A DNA stretch of 5,332 bases, from contig JAJFIG010000382.1 of assembly GCA_021775195.1 (NCBI GenBank), positions 1 to 5,332 on the forward strand. The letters run 5' to 3'. Numbering within the stretch: position 1 is the stretch's first letter; each line of letters starts with the position of its first letter. The translations under genes and the position numbers were made by a program. A model generated the notes under the pieces. It saw nothing but the letters and a program-made list of their open reading frames with translations. It ran no database searches and had not been told where the DNA came from. Shown piece after piece: positions 1-5,332 of the stretch. This DNA is from Rhodospirillales bacterium. Lineage in GTDB: Bacteria; Pseudomonadota; Alphaproteobacteria; Rhodospirillales; 2-02-FULL-58-16.

Positions 1-1368
1 CTCCATCAGCGGATGCCAGGTATCGTCGTCCGCCGCCAACCAGTCCTCCAGGCGCACCCGCCCCTGATTGAGACGGGCGAATTCACCGCCCAGCGTCGTC
101 ATAAGGGTGCGTATGCTCTGCTTGTCCAACCGCCCCAGGCGCCAATCCAGGGCTAAACGATTCAGTCCCATGGCGTCCCGCGCCCGCGACAACGTCACCC
201 GGCTCTCCGGATTGGGAACCTGTTCGGAACGGGTATAGAGGCCGGCAATCATGGTCTTGAGCTGACCGTGTTTTCCCTCGGCAAGCCGGATATAAGTGTC
301 GCGCACAACGTCATCAAGGTTTTTGAGTACGCTCCAAATCTTATCCCCGATATCGTCCGGCAACGCGCCGTCCTTCAGGCCCTGCCAAATATCCTGAGCC
401 GCCTCGGGACCCGAGCCAATCGCGTAGTAGGGAAAGAACTGGGCGCTGGCATTGAGCACTTGCTCGTGCTTCTGCGTTGCAACGCCCAAACACAAGGCTG
501 GTAAATGAGGCACTTCGCCCCGGTCCGTACGCGAGAACATATCGGCGAGTCTGTCTACATCGCCGCCGACTACCATCCCCGACAAGGAATGGGGATGTTC
601 CATGAAAAACCGGCCGACCAGGTCCTTTTCATTGCCAAGGCCTTTGGAGGCCACTCCGCTTGATACCAGCAACAGACGGGGATTCTCGAGGCCGCCGCAG
701 GCAAGGATGAAATACTTGGCCGACACGCGTCCCGCCGGCCCCTTGAGCGCCCGTACGTCCACGTATTCTACGGTGGTGGCGTCACCTGCCTGAATGTTGG
801 TCACGTTCGCATGCAGGAAAACCCGGATATTGTCGGCGGCCTCCAGGTCTTTCCGATAGGTCTCCCCGAAGCCGGTCAAAGGCCCTATCTGCCAAAATCT
901 TGTTCTGATCCTGTCCTCGTCCAGTGCCGGCCGCTGGATCCCAAGTTTGTCCCACACCCGCTCGTCGTACGAATAGGAACCCAACTGGCACACCGGCTGG
1001 GCTCGTTCGTAATAGGGCAGCAGCGTCCTCTTGGTAATGGGCCAGCCGCTGTAGGGCACCCAGGGGCGGACCTCGAAGTCGATCTCGTTGAGCGGCGTAC
1101 ACCACCCGCCCCAATGATTGGTCGAGCCGCCCAGAAACCGCAGGCGCGTCACGTCTAGGCCGAAATAGGGGCGGCCGAGGTTTTCGCCGGCGTACAAGTC
1201 CTGGATGTCATCGTCGAAATCCAAGCCGCCGCTTTCCACCAGGCAGACACGGATGGCTGAGCCGATGAATTCGCGGGCAATGGTAATCCCCGCCGCGCCT
1301 CCTCCGATGATGCAGAGGTCGCTCTCGATGAGCGCCCCATCGCCCGCAGACCTGAAATCGGTAAACAC
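1..1368 (-). CDS. GMC-family FAD-dependent oxidoreductase, partial (C-terminus beyond left edge)
   Basis: The frame is open for 456 codons and leaves the window at the left edge. An N-terminal FAD-binding Rossmann motif IIGGGAAG lies at residues 20-27, with the end-of-strand-2 acidic residue in VESGG (E45). RFLGGSTNHWGG (77-88) is the GMC flavin-contact segment, HANVT is at 186-190, and ACGGLENPRLLL (223-234) is the second GMC signature. GRFFMEHPH follows at about 252-260, then EQVPNPESRV (382-391), typical of the start of the GMC C-terminal domain. The catalytic His-His/Asn region and the final FAD-binding stretch are outside the window; family members are usually about 500-600 residues, so roughly 100 are missing. 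The GTG at 1368 is the only usual start codon between an in-frame TGA (1393-1395) and the Rossmann motif; a weak AGGG (1377-1380) lies 8 bases upstream. No signal peptide precedes the Rossmann fold. It probably oxidises an alcohol or sugar hydroxyl group; the substrate is unknown. It lies directly downstream of the small Tat protein gene, presumably in one operon. Confidence 0.93.
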   Translation of the reverse strand, partial: MFTDFRSAGDGALIESDLCIIGGGAAGITIAREFIGSAIRVCLVESGGLDFDDDIQDLYAGENLGRPYFGLDVTRLRFLGGSTNHWGGWCTPLNEIDFEVRPWVPYSGWPITKRTLLPYYERAQPVCQLGSYSYDERVWDKLGIQRPALDEDRIRTRFWQIGPLTGFGETYRKDLEAADNIRVFLHANVTNIQAGDATTVEYVDVRALKGPAGRVSAKYFILACGGLENPRLLLVSSGVASKGLGNEKDLVGRFFMEHPHSLSGMVVGGDVDRLADMFSRTDRGEVPHLPALCLGVATQKHEQVLNASAQFFPYYAIGSGPEAAQDIWQGLKDGALPDDIGDKIWSVLKNLDDVVRDTYIRLAEGKHGQLKTMIAGLYTRSEQVPNPESRVTLSRARDAMGLNRLALDWRLGRLDKQSIRTLMTTLGGEFARLNQGRVRLEDWLAADDDTWHPLME

Positions 1369-1378
1369 CGCCCGAACC

Positions 1379-1777
1379 CTATAGCAAAATGGTCAAGGCA
1401 CAGACTCGGGCTTCCGTCCGAGCCAGGACCCAGCCGTCGATGATCACGGTATCGCCTCGCCGGAAGTCCCGTTCCCGGGCCCGGGCTATCATGTCCTCTA
1501 GCCCGCGAATCGGCCGCGCCCGCCCGGCATCATTCACCATTTCCCCAAGGATCCGATCGCCATCGGCTTCGTCGGGATAAGAATCCAGGTACTGCCTGCC
1601 CATGACCTGAGCGGCACCGACGTCATCGAACAACGCAAGAATTCGGCGCCTGTAGATCGCCCGCGCAAAGTGCCCCGCCGGATATCCCGCCATGGCGGAA
1701 ATCGATTTGAAAACAAAGGGTAAAAAGAGACCGAGGGAGGCCATAACGATGAACGACCGCCGTCTAAGACCCGCCAT
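1379..1777 (-). CDS. Small Tat-signal protein, possible accessory subunit of the GMC oxidoreductase
   Basis: This is a 132-residue protein. Its N-terminus has a twin-arginine motif, RRRSFIV (residues 5-11), followed by a hydrophobic stretch to about residue 23 and a plausible AMA cleavage site at 28-30, so export by the Tat pathway is likely. The mature part is about 100 residues, rich in Arg and Asp, and ends with GDTVIIDGWVLARTEAR and a hydrophobic tail. I recall this DGWVLxRTEAR ending in short proteins encoded beside GMC oxidoreductases, but cannot confirm a family. I prefer the ATG at 1777 because GGGAG lies 5 bases upstream; an in-frame GTG at 1789 would add four residues but has no Shine-Dalgarno sequence. 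The stop codon is 10 bases before the oxidoreductase GTG. By analogy with the small Tat-bearing subunits of gluconate and FAD-glucose dehydrogenases, it may carry or anchor the flavin subunit in the periplasm. That role is inference; no cofactor-binding motif is visible. Confidence 0.8.
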   Translation of the reverse strand: MAGLRRRSFIVMASLGLFLPFVFKSISAMAGYPAGHFARAIYRRRILALFDDVGAAQVMGRQYLDSYPDEADGDRILGEMVNDAGRARPIRGLEDMIARARERDFRRGDTVIIDGWVLARTEARVCALTILL

Positions 1778-1782
1778 GTCGT

Positions 1783-1787
1783 CTCCC
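1783..1787 (-). promoter_or_regulatory. Shine-Dalgarno site deciding the start of the small Tat protein
   Basis: On the minus strand, GGGAG is followed by five bases and then the ATG at 1777. The upstream in-frame GTG at 1789 overlaps this site and has no purine-rich sequence before it. This favours the shorter, 132-residue product, which places the twin arginines at residues 5-7. Confidence 0.5.
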
Positions 1788-1811
1788 ACTCGAACAGGAA
1801 CACAGCCGACG

Positions 1812-1826
1812 CGGCACCCCGTGCCG
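1812..1826. repeat. Short perfect hairpin CGGCAC-CCC-GTGCCG
   Basis: This is a six-base perfect inverted repeat with a three-base loop, 35-49 bases upstream of the small Tat protein start. If transcription of the minus-strand unit begins further upstream, it would form a stable hairpin in the 5' leader. It is bracketed by two copies of CCGACGC (1806-1812 and 1824-1830). There is no T-run on either side, so it is not a terminator. Its function is unknown. Confidence 0.45.
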
Positions 1827-1914
1827 ACGCCATTTACCTAACCGGACGTTACCACCATGCCAGCGCCCGGGTCCACACCCCGAATCTTGGAACCTGCATA
1901 GCCGCTTAGGTGAT

Positions 1915-1960
1915 TTCGTGATATTATCCCGGACGTTCGTGAGCCAATCAGGAAATCGTG
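1915..1960. repeat. Three TCGTG elements at about two-turn spacing
   Basis: TCGTG occurs at 1916-1920, 1937-1941 and 1956-1960. The first two lie within identical TTCGTGA heptamers (1915-1921 and 1936-1942), offset by 21 bases; the third is 19 bases further on. Spacing near two helical turns would place the elements on the same face of the DNA, as in some tandem operators. The elements are short and chance is a real alternative. Confidence 0.3.
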
Positions 1961-1990
1961 TATCAAGGGAAATTCAGGGTGTATTTCGCG

Positions 1991-2016
1991 CCCCGTTATT
2001 ATTTGCAATAACAGGG
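1991..2016. repeat. Inverted repeat upstream of rfbA, possible operator or leader hairpin
   Basis: CCC-c-GTTATT, a six-base centre ATTTGC, then AATAAC-a-GGG. The inner six bases pair perfectly and three more pair beyond a single mismatch. It lies 101-126 bases before the rfbA start in an AT-rich patch. No T-run follows in either direction, which argues against an intrinsic terminator. A dimeric regulator site or a leader RNA hairpin would fit. Confidence 0.45.
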
Positions 2017-2106
2017 ACGGGCCCGACGGACATCGCGTCGACGCTGGATTTTTCTGGATTGACGCCCAGTACGACGCCATGCAATTCGAATGTCAAGTCG
2101 AACGAT

Positions 2107-2112
2107 AGGAGG
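2107..2112 (+). promoter_or_regulatory. Strong Shine-Dalgarno site of rfbA
   Basis: AGGAGG lies four bases before the ATG at 2117. It fixes that codon as the rfbA start over the in-frame ATG at 2090, which would add nine residues ahead of the MKGIILAGG sequence typical of this family. Confidence 0.85.
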
Positions 2113-2116
2113 CTGC

Positions 2117-3016
2117 ATGAAGGGGATCATATTGGCGGGAGGTTCCGGAACACGCCTGTTCCCGCTGACCAAGTCCGTCAGCAAGCAATTGATGCCCGTT
2201 TATGACAAGCCGATGATTTATTATCCACTGTCGGTCCTGATGCTGGCCGGCATCCGGGAGATTATGATCATCACCACGCCCGAGGATCAGGATCAATTCA
2301 AACGTCTCCTCGACGACGGTTCCCAATGGGGCCTGTCCTTCAGTTATGCAATTCAGCCGCGCCCCGAAGGACTTGCGCAGGCATTCATCATTGGCGAACA
2401 TTTCATCGGCAGCAGTCCCGTTTGCTTGGTCCTTGGCGACAACATCTTCTACGGCCAGGGATTGACGCCGGCCCTGCTCCGCGCCGCGGCCCGCACCGAG
2501 GGCGCCACCATTTTCGGCTACTACGTTCGCGATCCGCAGCGTTACGGCGTCGTTGCTTTCGACGCCGTCGGCAAGGCCATCAGCATCGAGGAAAAGCCCG
2601 AACACCCGCAATCAAACCATGCCGTGACCGGCCTTTATTTCTATGACAACGATGTGGTCTCGATTGCCAAGGAAATGAAGCCGTCCGCCCGCGGCGAATT
2701 GGAAATAACCGACGTCAATCGAGCCTACCTGGAACGGGGCACGCTGACGGTGGAGGTGATGGGCCGCGGAATGGCCTGGCTCGACACCGGTACCCATGAA
2801 TCGATGCATCAAGCTGCCAATTTCGTCGAGGCGGTGGAATCCCGCCAGAGCCTCAAGATCGCCTGCCCAGAGGAAATCGCCCACCGTAAAGGCTATATCG
2901 ATGCCGCGCAGCTCGCGCGCCTCGCCAAACCCCTGGCCAAGAACGAATACGGCCGCTACCTCCTGCAGATCCTCGAAGACGACAAACAGGGCCGGCCGTA
3001 CCATGCAAGTATCTGA
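2117..3016 (+). CDS. rfbA: Glucose-1-phosphate thymidylyltransferase (dTDP-glucose pyrophosphorylase)
   Basis: The enzyme condenses glucose-1-phosphate with dTTP to give dTDP-glucose and pyrophosphate, the first committed step to dTDP-L-rhamnose, in the cytoplasm. The 299-residue length is normal for the family. The nucleotidyltransferase signature [11 protein letters not shown] (8-18) is followed by [11 protein letters not shown] (22-32) with the conserved lysine K23. EGLAQAF (84-90) contacts the base, GDN at 107-109 supplies the metal-binding aspartate D108, EEKP is at 158-161, TGLYFYD at 171-177, ELEITD at 194-199, and WLDTGTHES at 221-229 carries the second metal-ligand aspartate D223. 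All expected key residues are present. It is the first gene of the plus-strand operon, with a strong Shine-Dalgarno site. Its last 14 bases overlap rfbC in another frame, implying translational coupling. RfbA enzymes are commonly inhibited by dTDP-rhamnose; that is family knowledge, not seen here. The synonym is rmlA. Confidence 0.97.
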   Translation: MKGIILAGGSGTRLFPLTKSVSKQLMPVYDKPMIYYPLSVLMLAGIREIMIITTPEDQDQFKRLLDDGSQWGLSFSYAIQPRPEGLAQAFIIGEHFIGSSPVCLVLGDNIFYGQGLTPALLRAAARTEGATIFGYYVRDPQRYGVVAFDAVGKAISIEEKPEHPQSNHAVTGLYFYDNDVVSIAKEMKPSARGELEITDVNRAYLERGTLTVEVMGRGMAWLDTGTHESMHQAANFVEAVESRQSLKIACPEEIAHRKGYIDAAQLARLAKPLAKNEYGRYLLQILEDDKQGRPYHASI

Positions 3017-3566
3017 TACGGAATTGCCGGGCGTCCTGCTCGTGGAGCCTAAGGTCTTCGGGGATCAGCGCGGGTTTTTCATCGAGACCTTCCACGCCGA
3101 CCGGTACCACGAATTCGGCATCCCGGGGCCCTTCATCCAAGACAACCATTCGCGCTCCCATAAAGGGGTCCTGCGTGGATTGCATTTCCAACTGCGCCAC
3201 GCCCAGGGCAAGCTGGTTCGCGTGAGCCAGGGAGCCACCTACGACGTCGCCGTGGATATCCGCCGAGGCTCGCCGACATTCGGGCGCTGGTGTGGCAGGA
3301 CCTTGAGCGAGGATAACCATCACCAGCTTTACATCCCGCCGGGATTCGCCCACGGATTCTGCTCGCTCACCGACACGGTGGACTTCATGTACAAGTGCAC
3401 GGATTTCTATCATCCGGAAGACGAAGGCGGTGTGTTGGCGACCGATCCCGATATCGGCATCGAGTGGCCGATGAAAGATTTTCAACTCTCGGAAAAGGAT
3501 ACCAGGTATCCGAGACTCCGGGACCTGCCCGCCGACCAACTGCCTGAGTACATACCGCCCCGATGA
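3003..3566 (+). CDS. rfbC: dTDP-4-dehydrorhamnose 3,5-epimerase
   Basis: This cupin-fold enzyme inverts C3 and C5 of dTDP-4-keto-6-deoxyglucose to give dTDP-4-keto-L-rhamnose. The product is 187 residues, a usual length. Visible motifs are [12 protein letters not shown] (19-30), [20 protein letters not shown] (44-63) with the catalytic histidine H61, [22 protein letters not shown] (70-91), [10 protein letters not shown] (110-119), MYKCTDFY (129-136) with the conserved tyrosine Y130, and LSEKD (162-166), whose aspartate pairs with the catalytic histidine in known structures. I chose the ATG at 3003 because it gives the normal N-terminus; the frame is open further upstream, but that stretch is inside rfbA and does not resemble an epimerase. 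It overlaps rfbA by 14 bases and rfbD by 4, and its own Shine-Dalgarno is weak, so translation is probably coupled to rfbA. The synonym is rmlC. Confidence 0.97.
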   Translation: MQVSDTELPGVLLVEPKVFGDQRGFFIETFHADRYHEFGIPGPFIQDNHSRSHKGVLRGLHFQLRHAQGKLVRVSQGATYDVAVDIRRGSPTFGRWCGRTLSEDNHHQLYIPPGFAHGFCSLTDTVDFMYKCTDFYHPEDEGGVLATDPDIGIEWPMKDFQLSEKDTRYPRLRDLPADQLPEYIPPR

Positions 3567-4447
3567 AAATTCTGGTCACCGGCGCCAACGGTCAGATCGG
3601 CTGGGAATTGATGCGTCTCGCGCCTCCAGACCCAATCCGTATTACCGCTCTTACCCGCGACCAACTTGATATCACCAACAATGGCGAAATCAGCGAGGCG
3701 ATCAGGGCCTGCCAGCCGACGATCGTCATCAATTGTGCCGCCTACACTCTGGTGGACGGGGCGGAGGAAGATCCCGAGCGGGCCTTCGCCGTCAATGCGG
3801 TTGGCACCGGAAATCTCGCCCGTGCCTGTAGTGATGCGGACATTCCTCTGCTTCACATCTCCACCGACTACGTTTTTGACGGAACCAGGGACGAGGCCTA
3901 CACCGAGGAGGATTCAGTCGCCCCGCTAGGCGTCTATGGCCAAAGCAAATGGGAGGGTGAGGAAGTGATCCGTGGCCATCTCGAAAATCACATCATTCTC
4001 CGCAGCAGTTGGATATTCGGTATTCATGGCCATAACTTCGTCAAGAAGATGCTTCTTCTCGGCCGGGACCGGACCGAGGTCAAGGTGGTTGCCGATCAGT
4101 TCGGCTCGCCCACGCCCGCTTCCGCGATCGCCAAAACGCTGATTGCGCTTGCCCACAGGATCGGTTCCGGTACCGGCGTTGATTGGGGAACGTATCACTA
4201 TTGCGGCCACCCGCAGACCTCTTGGCACGCCTTCGCGGAGACCATCTACGAATACGCCCGGGAACGACACCTCATCGATCACCCGGTTGCCGTACAGGCT
4301 ATCAAAAGTTCGGAATATCCCAGGCTCGCAAAAACTCCGGCGAAGGCCGTCCTCGACTGCACCAAATGGTCCCGGACATTCGATATTGCGCTGCCATCCT
4401 GGCAATCGGGTTTAAAATCCATGCTGGCGCAGATGTCCCGTCAATGA
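3563..4447 (+). CDS. rfbD: dTDP-4-dehydrorhamnose reductase
   Basis: This reduces the 4-keto group of dTDP-4-keto-L-rhamnose with NAD(P)H, the last step to dTDP-L-rhamnose. It is a 294-residue extended short-chain dehydrogenase. The N-terminus [13 protein letters not shown] holds the GxxGxxG nucleotide-binding loop (G7 to G13). NCAAYTLVDGAEEDPERAFAVN follows at 57-78, then STDYVFDG (100-107) and the catalytic YGQSK (Y125, K129), then LRSSWIFG (146-153) and ADQFGSPT (177-184). Near the C-terminus the usual RPxxSxLD segment reads TPAKAVLDCTK (258-268), lacking the Arg and Ser typical of the family, whereas the following LPSWQSGL is normal. The ATG overlaps the rfbC TGA as ATGA, a classic coupling junction. 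The active-site residues are intact, so function is expected. The synonym is rmlD. Confidence 0.96.
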   Translation: MKILVTGANGQIGWELMRLAPPDPIRITALTRDQLDITNNGEISEAIRACQPTIVINCAAYTLVDGAEEDPERAFAVNAVGTGNLARACSDADIPLLHISTDYVFDGTRDEAYTEEDSVAPLGVYGQSKWEGEEVIRGHLENHIILRSSWIFGIHGHNFVKKMLLLGRDRTEVKVVADQFGSPTPASAIAKTLIALAHRIGSGTGVDWGTYHYCGHPQTSWHAFAETIYEYARERHLIDHPVAVQAIKSSEYPRLAKTPAKAVLDCTKWSRTFDIALPSWQSGLKSMLAQMSRQ

Positions 4448-4587
4448 TCTGGATTGTCATGGTGCGGATATGACAAGGCAACAATTTCTGATACACGCTT
4501 CGACGAACGAACCTGGCTACGGTATTTTGCCGCCGCGGCATGCCGTCAGTCGCCTCCATCTCGAACACGGCCGGAAAAACCAGTTCC
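4448..4587. other. rfbD-rfbB intergenic gap
   Basis: This 140-base gap breaks an otherwise overlapping operon. It holds the TTGTCAT/ATGACAA inverted repeat, the ten-base palindrome CGGCATGCCG (4536-4545) and a possible 41-codon ORF. I find no convincing sigma-70 promoter: TTGTCA at 4454-4459 has no -10 at a proper distance. There is no T-tailed terminator. An internal promoter or mRNA processing site therefore remains possible but unsupported. Confidence 0.5.
4454..4476. repeat. Inverted repeat TTGTCAT-N9-ATGACAA after rfbD
   Basis: Perfect seven-base arms (4454-4460 and 4470-4476) flank a nine-base spacer, starting seven bases after the rfbD stop. No T-run follows, so an intrinsic terminator is unlikely. 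The arm geometry, with centres 16 bases apart, would suit a dimeric regulator or a modest mRNA hairpin at the boundary between rfbD and rfbB. Confidence 0.45.

Positions 4588-4595
<8 letters not shown>
4470..4595 (+). CDS. Possible 41-codon leader ORF overlapping the rfbB start
   Basis: The frame starts with ATG at 4470 ([16 protein letters not shown]...) and runs through the gap to a TGA at 4593-4595, eight bases inside rfbB. The end-to-start arrangement could couple rfbB translation, which matters because rfbB lacks a clear Shine-Dalgarno of its own. Against it, the ORF also lacks a good ribosome site, its ATG lies in an arm of the inverted repeat, I recognise no family, and an open frame of this length can arise by chance in GC-rich DNA. 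Confidence 0.2.

Positions 4596-5332
<737 letters not shown>

Larger units (their letters stand above)
1778..2116. other. Divergent intergenic region between the oxidoreductase and rhamnose units
   Basis: This 339-base stretch separates two outward-facing transcription units and should hold both promoters. I see no convincing coding sequence; the ORFs crossing it have no recognisable protein motifs. It is more AT-rich in its middle (about 1911-2012) than the flanking genes. I could not find a good sigma-70 pair on either strand. Isolated fragments are TATTAT at 1922-1927 (plus), the same patch read as ATAATA on the minus strand, and TTGACG at 2059-2064 without a good -10. Other structure includes a CCGGACGTT direct repeat (1842-1850 and 1929-1937), the palindromes CGGGCCCG (2018-2025) and GCGTCGACGC (2035-2044), and a CTGGATT repeat (2044-2050 and 2054-2060). 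No T-run follows any hairpin, so no terminator is called. Confidence 0.6.

Noticed and set aside
782..1158. Open frames on both strands inside the oxidoreductase gene
   Set aside because: The GMC frame is continuous through this region with conserved motifs on both sides, so the others are shadows.
1922..1927. TATTAT as a -10 box
   Set aside because: No acceptable -35 lies at 16-18 bases on the plus strand. On the minus strand the best partner, TTGGCT, is only 15 bases away and is a weak match.
2059..2087. TTGACG as a -35 element for the rfbA promoter
   Set aside because: The hexamer is a good -35 match, but nothing resembling TATAAT lies 16-18 bases downstream (the candidates read GCAATT, CAATTC or AATTCG), so no promoter is called.
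2090..2116. Upstream ATG extending rfbA by nine residues
   Set aside because: The AGGAGG site at 2107-2112 serves the ATG at 2117, and the family N-terminus begins at MKGIILAGG.
1790..2116. JUMPstart/ops element upstream of the polysaccharide operon
   Set aside because: I looked for GGCGGTAG-type sequence on the plus strand of the leader and found none; GGTGGTAAC occurs only on the opposite strand.
1838..2205. Short ORFs crossing the intergenic region on both strands
   Set aside because: They lack recognisable motifs and ribosome sites. The plus-strand one runs into rfbA in another frame, and they overlap one another in conflicting frames.
2093..3539. Long minus-strand open frames antisense to rfbA and rfbC
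   Set aside because: These are shadow frames created by GC-rich codon bias opposite well-recognised genes; they show no motifs or ribosome sites.
4454..4490. Intrinsic terminator after rfbD
   Set aside because: The inverted repeat is only seven AT-containing pairs with a nine-base loop and is followed by GGCAACAATT rather than a T-run.

Overview
The window looks like chromosomal DNA from a GC-rich Gram-negative bacterium, probably a proteobacterium. The basis is the codon use, the complete dTDP-L-rhamnose gene set, and a twin-arginine (Tat) exported small protein paired with a GMC-family flavin oxidoreductase. The sequence alone does not give a genus.

Layout: two divergent transcription units flank a 339-base intergenic region (1778-2116). 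To the left, on the minus strand, a small Tat-signal protein (1379-1777) is followed after 9-10 bases by a GMC-type FAD oxidoreductase. That gene starts at 1368 and runs off the left edge before its catalytic C-terminal motif. To the right, on the plus strand, is a rhamnose operon in the order rfbA (2117-3016), rfbC (3003-3566), rfbD (3563-4447) and rfbB (4588 to beyond the right edge). rfbA/rfbC and rfbC/rfbD overlap by 14 and 4 bases. A 140-base gap with an inverted repeat and a possible 41-codon ORF separates rfbD from rfbB.

How the genes work together: RfbA makes dTDP-glucose from glucose-1-phosphate and dTTP. RfbB dehydrates it to the 4-keto-6-deoxy sugar, RfbC epimerises C3 and C5, and RfbD reduces the product to dTDP-L-rhamnose, the donor for O-antigen or exopolysaccharide. 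The left unit resembles the order of periplasmic sugar or alcohol dehydrogenases, with a Tat-carrying small subunit first and a signal-less flavin subunit second. Its substrate cannot be read from the sequence, and no functional link to rhamnose synthesis is shown beyond adjacency.

Most of the window is ordinary. The points worth a second look are the possible Tat hitch-hiker pair, repeats in the divergent intergenic region, the structured rfbD-rfbB gap, and an altered C-terminal motif in RfbD. I saw no RNA genes, CRISPR arrays, insertion sequences or convincing terminators.
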